From: Meiothermus sp.
GTDB lineage: Bacteria > Deinococcota > Deinococci > Deinococcales > Thermaceae
DNA: 64,000 bases
Reading direction: 5' to 3'
Assembly: GCA_026004095.1 (NCBI GenBank)
Contig: BPIL01000015.1
Location: 17,216-81,215 of the forward strand
The notes under the pieces: generated by a model
What the model was told of the DNA's origin: nothing
Database searches by the model: none
The model's input: only the letters and a program-made list of their open reading frames with translations
Shown here: positions 1 to 8,037 of the stretch, piece by piece
How the letters are laid out: every line of letters starts with the position of its first letter
Position numbering within the stretch: the first letter of the stretch is position 1
Position numbers and translations under genes: made by a program

Positions 1-1
1 C

Positions 2-787
2 GTTCAGTTCCTGACGCAGTCGGTGCAGTCGGGGCGCCCGGTGGTCTTAACCATTCTGCGCGGCCCTGAGCGCCAGCGCCTCGAGATCACCCTGACCGGA
101 CGCGAGATTAATCTGGCCCGCTTCCCCTCCCTCAAAATTAGGCCCGATGGTGTAGGGGTGCTCAAAATTCCCAACTTCGATGCGCAGGGCCAGGTGGGCC
201 GCCGGGTGCATGAGCTGGTGCGCGAAGCCCAGCAGAAAAACGTGCGGGCTTTGGTGCTGGAGTTGCGCGGAAACAGCGGTGGCCTGCTCAACGAGATGAT
301 ACTGGCGGCAGCCGCTTTCCTGGACGATGCTTATGTGGCCCTGGTAGACCGCTACCAGACCGAGCGCGCCGAGTTTCGCATCCGCGATGGGCGGCTCACC
401 ATTACCCGCAACGGCCAGACCGAGACCGCCAACCTCCCCTTCCTGGCTCGCTGGCGCGGGCCGCTGGTGGTGTTGATTGATGGGAACACCGCTTCGGGGG
501 GGGAGTACCTGGCCTCGGCCATCCAGCGGGCCAGGGTGGGGCCGCTGGTTGGGGTGGCCACCCTGGGCATCGGCAATACCACCACCCGCCCCTTCAACCT
601 GATCAACGGGGGGGCTCTGAGCATCTCCTACAACCGGGCCTTTTTCGCCGACGGTACGCCCTACCCGCCCCGGGCCATCCCGGACTTTGTGGTAGAGAGC
701 TCCCTCGAGCAGCTCGCCAACACCGGGCGTGACCTGCCCTTTGAAAAGGCCCTGGAAGCCCTGGGCATAAAGCCAGCCGACCGCTGA
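2..787 (+). CDS. S41-family (C-terminal processing peptidase-like) protein, 5' truncated
   Basis: The reading frame is open from the window edge, so the N-terminus and probably most of a PDZ domain are missing. About 261 residues are visible. The fold signature is S41: a strand rich in glycines, then DGNTASGGE, where the Ser (codon 494-496) matches the Ctp/Tsp nucleophile. In active family members a catalytic Lys lies 25 residues later in a TFGKG-type motif. Here the equivalent segment reads TLGIGN, and the codon at 569-571 is ATC (Ile). The protein may therefore be a non-proteolytic or altered S41 homolog, acting in the periplasm if it has the usual export signal upstream. It ends at TGA 785-787. 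Family assignment is fairly sure; activity is doubtful. Confidence 0.85.
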   Translation, partial: VQFLTQSVQSGRPVVLTILRGPERQRLEITLTGREINLARFPSLKIRPDGVGVLKIPNFDAQGQVGRRVHELVREAQQKNVRALVLELRGNSGGLLNEMILAAAAFLDDAYVALVDRYQTERAEFRIRDGRLTITRNGQTETANLPFLARWRGPLVVLIDGNTASGGEYLASAIQRARVGPLVGVATLGIGNTTTRPFNLINGGALSISYNRAFFADGTPYPPRAIPDFVVESSLEQLANTGRDLPFEKALEALGIKPADR

Positions 788-838
788 AAGCATGGCCCGG
801 GCGGGTTGAAAATTACAGCGCATCCCGGCCTTATTGCT

Positions 839-844
839 TACAAT
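839..844 (+). promoter_or_regulatory. -10 element TACAAT before the acetyltransferase gene
   Basis: TACAAT lies 13 nt before the ATG at 858, giving a very short leader. No Shine-Dalgarno is seen near that ATG. A convincing -35 at normal spacing was not found. Confidence 0.45.
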
Positions 845-857
845 CTGGTTGAACAGT

Positions 858-1331
858 ATGAAAGTTTCTACACGCCTCGACTTCTCGCCCGTTACAAGCG
901 ATTCGGCTGCAATTGTGCATGAGCTTTACTTAAATTGCCCCACCTATATTTCACTCATTGGGGGGGACATGCCCACCCTAAACGACATTCGGCGCGAGCT
1001 TGATACCCTTCGCCACGACACCAGGCGCCAGGCGCTGCTCTTGATGCAGGAGAACCGGCCCGTGGGTTTTCTGGACTACAAAGTGGCTTACCCTGATCTG
1101 CACTCGGCCACCATCAGTCTGCTCTTAATCGAGGAAAAGCTGCAGGGCCAGGGTCTGGGAAAGGCCGCGGTAGAGCAGCTCGAGGCCCAGTTGAGTGGCC
1201 GAATGGAACAGTTGTATGCAGTGGTGTACGGCAATAACGAGCAGGCCAAACGCTTCTGGGAGCGAGTAGGCTTTGAGCATCTGCGCGACAGTGGCCCGAC
1301 CCTGAGCTGGTATATGAAATCTCTAAAGTAG
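858..1331 (+). CDS. GNAT-family N-acetyltransferase
   Basis: A 157-residue protein with the acetyl-CoA-binding motif of GNAT enzymes (QGQGLGKAA, Q/R-x-x-G-x-G/A type) followed by an alpha helix and a C-terminal WERVGFEHLRDSG segment, typical of motif B. It would transfer an acetyl group from acetyl-CoA to an amine; the substrate cannot be read from sequence. A TTG at 834 would add eight residues, but the ATG at 858 fits better because a TACAAT -10 element overlaps the extra codons. It stands 15 nt before the SDR gene on the same strand and could be cotranscribed with it. Confidence 0.85.
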   Translation: MKVSTRLDFSPVTSDSAAIVHELYLNCPTYISLIGGDMPTLNDIRRELDTLRHDTRRQALLLMQENRPVGFLDYKVAYPDLHSATISLLLIEEKLQGQGLGKAAVEQLEAQLSGRMEQLYAVVYGNNEQAKRFWERVGFEHLRDSGPTLSWYMKSLK

Positions 1332-1346
1332 TTTCGGGGGTATCTT

Positions 1347-2132
1347 GTGGATCTGGGCATTGCAGGTAAGCTGGCCCTGGTAACAGGGGCGTCGCAAGGA
1401 ATTGGACGGGCTATCGCAACCACTTTGGCGGAGGAGGGGGCTAGGGTGGTGATGGCAGCACGCAATCGCGAGAAACTCCAAGAGCTGGTACGTGAAATCA
1501 GGACGAGTGGGGGAGAAGCCCATGCGGTAGCGGCGGATCTGGCTCGAGAAGAGGAGCTCGAGCGCCTAATTGTAGAAACCCAAAAACTGGGAGCTGTGGA
1601 ACTCTTCCTGGGTAATACAGCGGGGCCCAAGCCTGGGGCGGCTCGAGACTTGAAGATTCAAGATATTCGCATGGCCGCAGAGCAGCTTTGGTACCCGATG
1701 GTGACTTTAGCTAATGCCTTGCTTCCTGATATGCAGGCGAGGCAGTTCGGCAGAATTCTGTTTATCACCTCGCTGGCTGTTAAGGAGCCCATCGAGAATT
1801 TAGCCCTTTCCAACGCTCTACGAGCAGGACTGACAGGTTATGCCAAAACCCTGGCTAAAGAAGTGGCTCCCTTTGGCATTACGGTCAATACCTTGGGGCC
1901 GGGCTATACCCGCACGGAACGGGTTGAGGAGGTATTTGCCTTTCGTGCCCAGAGCCAAGGCATCAGCTTAGAAGCAGCATATGCTCAGCAGGCCGCACAG
2001 ATACCAGCAGGCCGGATGGCTTCCCCCCAAGAAATTGCTAACGTGGCCGTTTTTTTGCTCTCGGCCAGGGCTAGCTACTTAACCGGTCAAGCCATTATGG
2101 TGGAGGGCGGGGTCATTCGAGGGTTGCTGTAA
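1347..2132 (+). CDS. SDR-family oxidoreductase lacking the usual catalytic Tyr/Lys
   Basis: A 261-residue Rossmann protein with GTG start and a GGGGGT ribosome-binding element just upstream. The N-terminal cofactor motif is intact (TGASQGIG, about residues 14-21), and the C-terminal GGxxR-type tail (VEGGVIRGLL) is as in FabG relatives. At the active site, where classical SDRs have Y-x-x-x-K, the sequence reads LALSNALRAG, so Leu replaces Tyr and Asn replaces Lys; the preceding Ser is present (FITSLAV). A subgroup of FabG-like proteins with imperfect catalytic tetrads is known. Function as a standard ketoacyl reductase should not be assumed. Confidence 0.88.
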   Translation: MDLGIAGKLALVTGASQGIGRAIATTLAEEGARVVMAARNREKLQELVREIRTSGGEAHAVAADLAREEELERLIVETQKLGAVELFLGNTAGPKPGAARDLKIQDIRMAAEQLWYPMVTLANALLPDMQARQFGRILFITSLAVKEPIENLALSNALRAGLTGYAKTLAKEVAPFGITVNTLGPGYTRTERVEEVFAFRAQSQGISLEAAYAQQAAQIPAGRMASPQEIANVAVFLLSARASYLTGQAIMVEGGVIRGLL

Positions 2133-2262
2133 TACCGGACTCACAAGAAGGGTCGTTCAACTACATGCAAGGGGTTGCCCTCTGTAATCCTTTGGCCGCA
2201 GAGCTGATCACAGAGCCGGTCGAAGGGGTCGAAGCAAAAGATACCCTTTCATACTGTTTCCG

Positions 2263-2308
2263 CTTGAATCCTTCACCGCCATGCGCAGCCAGAGGTGAAG
2301 GATTCAAG
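2263..2308. repeat. 15-bp perfect inverted repeat between convergent genes
   Basis: CTTGAATCCTTCACC at 2263-2277 is the exact reverse complement of 2294-2308, with a 16-nt loop. It sits in the 235-nt gap between the SDR gene and the convergent ABC ATPase gene. No clean T-run follows on either strand, so it could be a factor-assisted terminator, an RNA-stabilising hairpin or a small dispersed repeat. Around it the gap shows no believable gene; an open frame at 2165-2371 is translated through the hairpin and has no family resemblance. Confidence 0.6.
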
Positions 2309-2367
2309 CTGACCGAAGGGAGTAGAAAAGCATTTCGACGGTATCGTTCTCTGTTATACGGATTGGG

Positions 2368-2991
2368 CTAGCTGGTCGCATTCAATGACGAGTGAACCGA
2401 ACCTGGTATCAGTTCAACCACCCGATCTACCAGCGAAAGCCAGCTTTTGTCGTGAGTGGCAATAATTACGCCGCCTCGCGATCGGGCGTAGCGCACCAGG
2501 TTTTCTAGCAACCCCCGCCCTTCTGCATCCAGGGCTGCCTCGGGTTCGTCTAGTAGCCAGATATCGGGGTTTTGCAGGCGCAACTTGGCCATGGCCAGGC
2601 GCTTTTTCATGCCGCTGCTATAGCTCAGTACGGGCTTGTCGTGCGGGAGCCCGACCTCTGCCAAGGTGGTAGCAATCTCTTTGCTGTCACTGACTCGCCC
2701 ATCGAGCCGAAGGGCATAGTGCAGATTTTCCGCTCCAGAAAAATGCCGATGAAATGCCGGTGGATTGGCCAAAAAACCCACTCTTCCGCCCAGCTTGACC
2801 GAACCCTGGGTTGGCTGTATCAAACCAGCTAGCACCCTCAATAATGTGGTTTTCCCCACGCCATTGGGCCCTACTAGGGCTACGGCCTCGTGCGGGGCGA
2901 GCTGAAAGTCTAGGTCACGCAGCACCCAGTCCCGCCCGTAGCGCTTGGAAACCAATACGGCCTCAATCAGCATAGGACTTATCATACGCAT
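2368..2991 (-). CDS. ABC transporter ATP-binding protein, CcmA-like
   Basis: A compact 207-residue ATPase with Walker A GPNGVGKTT, signature region LSYSSGMKKRLAMAKL (a degenerate LSGGQ, as in CcmA-type heme-export ATPases), Walker B WLLDEPEAALD and a switch His (ATHDK). It follows ccdA by only 3 nt on the minus strand, which favours a role in cytochrome c maturation or heme/thiol delivery. No partner permease (CcmB/CcmC) lies beside it. Met codons at 2991, 2985 and 2973 are all possible starts; none has a good Shine-Dalgarno, so the first residues are uncertain. Confidence 0.85.
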   Translation of the reverse strand: MRMISPMLIEAVLVSKRYGRDWVLRDLDFQLAPHEAVALVGPNGVGKTTLLRVLAGLIQPTQGSVKLGGRVGFLANPPAFHRHFSGAENLHYALRLDGRVSDSKEIATTLAEVGLPHDKPVLSYSSGMKKRLAMAKLRLQNPDIWLLDEPEAALDAEGRGLLENLVRYARSRGGVIIATHDKSWLSLVDRVVELIPGSVHSSLNATS

Positions 2992-2994
2992 AGG

Positions 2995-3675
2995 TTACTG
3001 CCCAATTAGGCCCTTCTCGAGGTTCAGAAGCCACTCGGGCGTGATTTTCAAAAAGAAGCTGTTGAGTTGGGTAAAGGTACCGGTAAACATCAGCACGCCT
3101 ACCACAACCAGAACAATCCCAGCCGTTACCTCGGCCCAGCGAGAGAAATGGGCTGCCTTGCGCAGCACAGGACGGATGCGATCGGCAAAAAGAGCCACCA
3201 GCAGGAATGGTATAGCCAGCCCCAAAATGTAGGCCAGCAGAAAGCTGGCCCCACCTCCAGTGGCCGTGAGGGTCAAAATGCCCCCCAGGATTGGCCCAAT
3301 GCAGGGTGTCCAACCCAGACCCAAGATGGCACCCAGCACAAAGGCCCCCCAGGGGCGACTGGTATCCCCCTGGTAGCGCAAATTAACCCCCCACTTTGGC
3401 TTCAAGCCCAGCATGTACAGGCCAAACAAGACCAGGATGACCCCGCCCGCCTGACCCAGTAACTGGCGGTTTTCCGCTAACAGCCCCCCCAGAATGGTGA
3501 AGGGTAGCCCTAGCAGCAAGAACACCAGCGAGAACCCACCTACGAAGAAGAACGCATTGAAAAGAGGCCGTCCGCGCTCCCCGCCCAGGTACAGAAGGTA
3601 GGTAGGTACCAGCGGCAGCACGCATGGCGAAAGAAAAGAGAGAATCCCGGCTAGAAAGGCGGCAATAAGACTCAT
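2995..3675 (-). CDS. ccdA: CcdA-like thiol-disulfide transport membrane protein
   Basis: A 226-residue protein with about six hydrophobic segments and the two conserved Cys motifs of CcdA/DsbD cores: LSPCVLPLVP near the N-terminus and GWTPCIGPILGG in the middle. CcdA passes electrons from cytoplasmic thioredoxin across the membrane to keep apocytochrome c cysteines and other extracytoplasmic thiols reduced. It is the first gene of a two-gene unit with the CcmA-like ATPase. A TATCCT hexamer seven nt before the ATG suggests a leaderless transcript, divergent from the sensor kinase gene. Confidence 0.92.
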   Translation of the reverse strand: MSLIAAFLAGILSFLSPCVLPLVPTYLLYLGGERGRPLFNAFFFVGGFSLVFLLLGLPFTILGGLLAENRQLLGQAGGVILVLFGLYMLGLKPKWGVNLRYQGDTSRPWGAFVLGAILGLGWTPCIGPILGGILTLTATGGGASFLLAYILGLAIPFLLVALFADRIRPVLRKAAHFSRWAEVTAGIVLVVVGVLMFTGTFTQLNSFFLKITPEWLLNLEKGLIGQ

Positions 3676-3682
3676 ATTAGCC

Positions 3683-3688
3683 AGGATA
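3683..3688 (-). promoter_or_regulatory. -10 element of ccdA (leaderless type)
   Basis: Read on the minus strand, TATCCT ends seven nt before the ccdA ATG (3675-3673). No Shine-Dalgarno is present. Confidence 0.5.
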
Positions 3689-3734
3689 GCCCAGAAGGGT
3701 TAGGGAATTCGTAATTCTTTCAAGGGTTGCCGGG

Positions 3735-3740
3735 TAATAT
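3735..3740 (+). promoter_or_regulatory. -10 element of the sensor kinase gene (leaderless type)
   Basis: TAATAT is followed by exactly six nt and then ATG 3747. This decides the start in favour of ATG 3747 over the TTG at 3741. Confidence 0.65.
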
Positions 3741-3746
3741 TTGAAG

Positions 3747-4772
3747 ATGCAAGACGGCACCCTGGAATATCAGCGTGACCAGCGTATTCGCGCCATATTG
3801 GAGGCCATTCCCGACGACATGCTGCTGGTAGATCTCGAGGGTAATATCCGTGAGTACAAGGCTGGCAGGAGTGCTACTCACCTGCCCATGGATCGCTTCC
3901 TGGGTACAACCCTGAGTGAGCTATTTGCTCCAGATGTAGCACAAGCGCTTCAACGAGCCGCTTGTAAGGTGCTGGCTGGTGAACCGGCCCAGGTACTCGA
4001 GTTTAGCCTGGAATCGCGGGACTTCGAGGCCCGGATTGTTCCCATGGAAAAAGAGCTGACCCTGATGCTTTTCCGGGACGTCACGCTCGAGCGCCAGGCT
4101 GATCGTCTAAAGTCGGAGTTTATGGCGGCTGTCTCGCACGAACTAAAAACGCCGCTGGCCTCGATACTGGGTTTTAGTGAACTGCTGCTGGACGATAAAT
4201 ACAGCCCTTCGGAGCTTAAGGGTTTTTTAGAAAACATACAGCACAGCAGCCTGCGGCTCAAAGATATGGTCAACAACTTGCTGGACACATCACGCCTGGA
4301 GGCTGGCCGATTTAGCATCAATAGGCAGCCTGTAGACCTACGGGCCACCTTAGCCCAGACTGCCCGCAGCTTTGCCGGGGTGGCCAAACTTAGCCAGATT
4401 CAGTTCATTTTGGAGCTCGAGCGACTGCCCATTATCGAGGCCGATCCGGAGCGCATTGGACAGGTGGTGGGCAATTTGCTTTCCAACGCATTTAAGTTCT
4501 GTCCCCGCCAGGGCACCGTTTGGTTACGGGCCAGAGCCCATGGTGGGATTTTGATCGAGGTAGAGGACACCGGCCCGGGCATCCCACTGGAAGAGCAGGG
4601 CCAGCTCTTTCAGCGCTATAGCCGCACCAAAAGTGCCATTGCCAGAGGCATTGTGGGTACGGGGCTGGGGCTTTACATTTCCAAGGCCATTGTCGAAGCC
4701 CACCAGGGGCGCATATGGGTAGATTCGCAGGAAGGTCGGGGGGCCAAGTTTAGTGTGTGGCTACCGCTTTAG
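3747..4772 (+). CDS. Soluble PAS-domain sensor histidine kinase
   Basis: About 341 residues with no membrane segment. A PAS-like region (roughly residues 12-112) precedes a HisKA dimerisation helix with SHELKTPL (phospho-acceptor His near residue 131), then an HATPase domain with N-box NLLSNAFKF, G1 box DTGPGI and G2 box GTGLGLYIS. This is the complete set for autophosphorylation, of PhoR/ResE type. No response regulator lies next to it, so the partner is elsewhere. The next gene, an ABC ATPase, starts 15 nt downstream and may be cotranscribed. The ligand sensed by the PAS region cannot be told. Confidence 0.93.
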   Translation: MQDGTLEYQRDQRIRAILEAIPDDMLLVDLEGNIREYKAGRSATHLPMDRFLGTTLSELFAPDVAQALQRAACKVLAGEPAQVLEFSLESRDFEARIVPMEKELTLMLFRDVTLERQADRLKSEFMAAVSHELKTPLASILGFSELLLDDKYSPSELKGFLENIQHSSLRLKDMVNNLLDTSRLEAGRFSINRQPVDLRATLAQTARSFAGVAKLSQIQFILELERLPIIEADPERIGQVVGNLLSNAFKFCPRQGTVWLRARAHGGILIEVEDTGPGIPLEEQGQLFQRYSRTKSAIARGIVGTGLGLYISKAIVEAHQGRIWVDSQEGRGAKFSVWLPL

Positions 4773-4787
4773 CGTTAGGCTAAGGAT

Positions 4788-5783
4788 ATGCTGCGCATAG
4801 TAGGGCTGGGCAAGAGTTATCCGGGATTCAAGTTATCGGTATCGCTGGAGGTTGGCCCAGGGCAAACCCTGGCCTTGCTGGGGCCTTCGGGGAGTGGCAA
4901 GAGTACGCTTTTGCGGCTGGTTGCGGGTCTGGAAATACCCGAAGCAGGTCAGGTTTGGCTGGATGAAGCCGAACTCACACTGCTGGCGCCCGAAGCGCGC
5001 CGTGTTGGGCTTGTGTTTCAGGACTATGCGTTGTTCCCGCACATGTCGGTATGGGAAAATATCGCTTTTGGCCTGCGCGAAGCGCGCTGGGAGGCCTATA
5101 GAATGCGGGAGCGGGTAGCCTTTTTACTGGAGTTGACCCATCTGGGGCCTCATGCCCACAAGCGCCCCGACCAGCTTTCGGGCGGGGAACGGCAACGGGT
5201 AGCGCTGGCTCGAGCCCTGGCCAACAACCCCCGCTTGTTGCTCCTGGATGAACCATTGGGCGCACTGGATTTGAAGCTACGGCAGGAACTGCTCCTGGAA
5301 CTGCGAGCCATCTTGCGCCAGATTGGCGTACCGACCATTGTGGTTACCCACGACCAGTCCGAAGCATTTGCAATTGCCCAGCAGGTGGCTTTGCTAAAGG
5401 AGGGCATCGTTGTGCAACTCGGCTCACCCGAGCAGCTTTTTCGCCAGCCCAAGAACCCCTGGGTGGCCAGTTTTTTGGGCCACCGCAACCTGCTCTCTGC
5501 CGAGCAGAGCCGCCAGATGGGCCTTCCGGCCCGACCACACTTGTTGCCCCAGGAGGCCATAACCCTGGGGGTGGGTGAAGAAGCGGTTGTACGGGAGCGG
5601 GTATTTAAGGGTTTTGTGGTGGCCCTCGAGCTGGTCTGGCGGGGCCTGGGGCTGTACCTGGAAGGCCCGGAGCAGGGGCTTTACCCCGGCGATACCACCC
5701 AGATACGGGTAGATTGGTCGAGGGTGGTCGCGCTGGAAGAGGAGCAAACAGGTCGTCGCGACACCATAAATCCCCTGGCCTAA
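4788..5783 (+). CDS. ABC importer ATPase of the PotA/FbpC/ThiQ group
   Basis: A 331-residue protein with Walker A GPSGSGKST, Q-loop FQDYALFPHMSV, signature LSGGERQRVALARAL, Walker B LLLLDEPLGALD, H-loop VTHDQSEA, and an extra C-terminal beta-rich region (after about residue 235) like the TOBE-type regulatory domains of CUT1, polyamine and iron importers. A GGA-containing ribosome-binding site (AAGGAT) precedes the ATG. Substrate-binding protein and permease are not adjacent. The gene just downstream makes thiamine diphosphate, so thiamine or a precursor is one guess for cargo, but polyamine or Fe3+ cannot be excluded. Confidence 0.88.
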   Translation: MLRIVGLGKSYPGFKLSVSLEVGPGQTLALLGPSGSGKSTLLRLVAGLEIPEAGQVWLDEAELTLLAPEARRVGLVFQDYALFPHMSVWENIAFGLREARWEAYRMRERVAFLLELTHLGPHAHKRPDQLSGGERQRVALARALANNPRLLLLDEPLGALDLKLRQELLLELRAILRQIGVPTIVVTHDQSEAFAIAQQVALLKEGIVVQLGSPEQLFRQPKNPWVASFLGHRNLLSAEQSRQMGLPARPHLLPQEAITLGVGEEAVVRERVFKGFVVALELVWRGLGLYLEGPEQGLYPGDTTQIRVDWSRVVALEEEQTGRRDTINPLA

Positions 5784-5803
5784 GCCGTAGGTTGGTCTTG
5801 TTT

Positions 5804-6436
5804 ATGCACCGCTTTACCATTCTGCTGGGAGGCCTGGTTGTGCCCACCGAGCGGCTAAGAGCCCAGGTGGCCGGAAGCCGGATTATTGCAGCTGACGGGG
5901 GTATGCGCCATGCGCAAACCCTGGGGCTTATGCCCGAGCTGTGGGTTGGCGACTTCGACTCGGCCTCCCCAGAACTGGAGCAAGCCTATGTCCAGGTGCC
6001 TCGAGAGGAACACCCGGTGGCTAAGGACTTTACCGACGGCGAGCTGGCGGTCGCGGCAGCCCTGGCCCGGGGGGCCGAGCAGCTTGTTCTGGTAGGGGCC
6101 ATGGGAGGCCAGACCGACCAGACCCTAGCCCACCTGCTGCTGGGTATCCGGCTGGCCCGGCAGGGTATTGCCACCTTGCTGACCTCGGGTAACGAAGAGG
6201 CCCATCCCCTGTTGCCGGGACAATTGCGCTTAGATCTGCCGCCGCAGAGCAAGCTCAGTCTGTTGCCCCTGGGGGGGTTTTCGGGCTTGAGTATTCGGGG
6301 CGTGCGTTGGCCACTCCAAAAAGCCAGCGTATCCTTGGGGAGTACGCAGACCCTTTCCAATCTGGCATTGGGCCCTGTGGAGATCGATCTCGAGGGTGGC
6401 TACGGGGTGGTGATCGTCTATCCCGAGTCTGCATAA
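5804..6436 (+). CDS. thiN: Thiamine diphosphokinase
   Basis: A 210-residue protein that would convert thiamine plus ATP to thiamine diphosphate plus AMP in the cytoplasm. The family motifs are all present: AADGGMRHA, GDFDS, KDFTDGE and GAMGGQTDQTLAHL, in the usual order, followed by a beta-rich C-terminal domain. The frame is open further upstream inside the ABC gene, but the ATG at 5804 gives the normal N-terminus (MHRFTILLGG). It starts 20 nt after the ABC ATPase stop, which suggests an operon. Confidence 0.92.
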   Translation: MHRFTILLGGLVVPTERLRAQVAGSRIIAADGGMRHAQTLGLMPELWVGDFDSASPELEQAYVQVPREEHPVAKDFTDGELAVAAALARGAEQLVLVGAMGGQTDQTLAHLLLGIRLARQGIATLLTSGNEEAHPLLPGQLRLDLPPQSKLSLLPLGGFSGLSIRGVRWPLQKASVSLGSTQTLSNLALGPVEIDLEGGYGVVIVYPESA

Positions 6437-6528
6437 AGCTCAAAAAGATATGCTTTTGTTCGACGAATAAAGAGAGCCCTTGCCATGAGCCTGCTGGCTT
6501 CTCATGACGAGGCCTGTGGGGGTCGCGG

Positions 6529-6534
6529 TATATT
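6529..6534 (+). promoter_or_regulatory. -10 element TATATT of the small wHTH-like gene
   Basis: TATATT is followed by five nt and then ATG 6540, the leaderless layout. It supports the 6540 start rather than the ATG at 6504, which would put the promoter inside the coding sequence. Confidence 0.6.
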
Positions 6535-6539
6535 CAAGC

Positions 6540-6770
6540 ATGGACACCCGCGGTTGGGTTCTCAAAGCCATTGAGAAGCTGCGCTTCGCCAGCGAAAAGG
6601 ACATTATTCGCTGGCTGGACGAGGAGGGTGAGACCCTGTCCAGGGACGAACTGCGGCGCACCCTCGAGCTGCTGCTACAAGAAGACCGGATCGAGCTCAA
6701 AAACGATCTCTTTCGTCTTAAGCGCAAAAGCGGTGGTCAAGCGGCTTTCGATAAGCTGTTTAGCGACTGA
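6540..6770 (+). CDS. Small winged-helix-like protein of unknown function
   Basis: A 76-residue charged protein starting MDTRGWVLKAIEKL. The pattern of three amphipathic helices (residues about 4-15, 17-27, 32-48), followed by a short DRIELKNDLFRLKR beta-hairpin, resembles a minimal winged helix-turn-helix. I do not recognise a named family. No cofactor or catalytic motif is visible. The TGA overlaps by one base an ATG (6770) in the frame of the downstream peptidase, but the peptidase's own start is probably later. Confidence 0.65.
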   Translation: MDTRGWVLKAIEKLRFASEKDIIRWLDEEGETLSRDELRRTLELLLQEDRIELKNDLFRLKRKSGGQAAFDKLFSD

Positions 6771-6811
6771 TGTGCCCATCTAACTCATGGGCTGGATGGC
6801 ACAATTGGGGC

Positions 6812-7987
6812 ATGGGCCGACACCTGTTTTTGCGGTTGGCTTTGGGGCTGGTGGCCGCCGGACTGCTGGCGCTGGCTCAGGCTTTCTCTACCGAGCGCAT
6901 GCAGGCCGACCTGCAGGCCCTGATGTCGCAGGGGCCACGGGTGGCGGGCCTGCCCGCGACCACAGCCGCCGGCGAATACCTGGCCGCCGAGCTGCGCAAG
7001 GCGGGCTACACCGTGGAATTCCAGCCCTTCACCTACAGCCGCACCCGCGACCAGGGCTCGAGCCTCCTGGTGGGCACGGCCACCTTACCGGTCAGCAGCA
7101 TCGCGGGCAGCCCGGGGCGGCGGGTGGAGGGGCCGCTGGCGGTGGTGCCGGGGGCGGGGCTGGCCGCCGATTTTGCCAGCCTGAACCTGCAAGGCGCTAT
7201 TGCGGTGGTACGCCGGGGTGGGATTCCGGGCCTCGAGAAAGCCCGGCTGGCCGCCGAGCGGGGCGCTGTGGGCATTGTCCTGCTGACCGAAGAACCCAGC
7301 GGCACCCGCTTCACCTTTGGTGGCAACAGCCCGATCCCGGGGGTGACCCTCTCGCAGAGCGATGGCGCTGGGCTGTTGAGCCAGGCGGGAACCCGCGCCG
7401 TGCTGGACGTGCGCATCCTGACCGAGGAGGTACAGGGGCGCAACGTGATTGCCAGGCGCGGCAGCCAGAATCCGCTGGTCATTGTGGGGGCCCACTACGA
7501 CTCGGTTCCGGGCAGCCCCGGGGCCAACGACAACGCCTCGGGCACCGTGACGGTGCTCGAGCTGGCCCGCCAACTGGCCGACAGCCCTCTCGCAGCGCAA
7601 ATCTGGTTCATGTTTTTCGATGGGGAAGAGGACGGCCTGTGGGGCTCGCGCCGGTTTGTCGAACAGAACCCCGAAATTGTGCGGGGCCTGAAGGGCATGC
7701 TCAACCTGGACATGGTGGGCGTCAACGTGAATGGCACCCTGGGCATCGGTGGGAGCGGTGAGTTGCGGGCGCTGGCCGACTGCAACGCCCTCCAGGTGGC
7801 CTGCGGCAGCGCGCCGGGTGGGGGCAGCGACCACGTCTCCTTTGCCCAGGCCGGGGTGCCGGTGCTTTTCTTCTTCCGGGGTCTCGACCCCAACTACCAC
7901 CGCCCCACCGACACCCTCGCCGACCCCGTGCTGATGGCCCAGACCGGCCAGGTGGTGCGGGGGATTCTGGAAAGGCTGCTGCGCTAG
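6812..7987 (+). CDS. Secreted M28-family zinc aminopeptidase with PA domain
   Basis: About 391 residues. The N-terminus (MGRHLFLRLALGLVAAGLLALAQA) is a signal peptide with AQA-type cleavage site. A protease-associated (PA) domain follows, then the di-zinc M28 domain with all expected ligands and catalytic acids: GAHYDSVPGSPGANDNASG (His, Asp), FFDGEEDGLWGSRRF (Glu-Glu), LNLDMVG (Asp) and DPNYHRPTDT (His). It would remove N-terminal residues from peptides outside the cytoplasmic membrane. Starts at 6770 or 6787 are possible, but 6812 directly precedes the signal sequence and has a CACAAT hexamer six nt upstream. Confidence 0.93.
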   Translation: MGRHLFLRLALGLVAAGLLALAQAFSTERMQADLQALMSQGPRVAGLPATTAAGEYLAAELRKAGYTVEFQPFTYSRTRDQGSSLLVGTATLPVSSIAGSPGRRVEGPLAVVPGAGLAADFASLNLQGAIAVVRRGGIPGLEKARLAAERGAVGIVLLTEEPSGTRFTFGGNSPIPGVTLSQSDGAGLLSQAGTRAVLDVRILTEEVQGRNVIARRGSQNPLVIVGAHYDSVPGSPGANDNASGTVTVLELARQLADSPLAAQIWFMFFDGEEDGLWGSRRFVEQNPEIVRGLKGMLNLDMVGVNVNGTLGIGGSGELRALADCNALQVACGSAPGGGSDHVSFAQAGVPVLFFFRGLDPNYHRPTDTLADPVLMAQTGQVVRGILERLLR

Positions 7988-8037
7988 GTGGAAGCCGAGG
8001 GATATTCGATAAGAACCTCGAGCGCTTTCCTACTTCT

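Noticed and set aside
2165..2371. Possible 68-residue gene between the SDR and ABC genes
   Set aside because: It is translated through a perfect inverted repeat, has no ribosome-binding site or -10 element and no recognisable composition.
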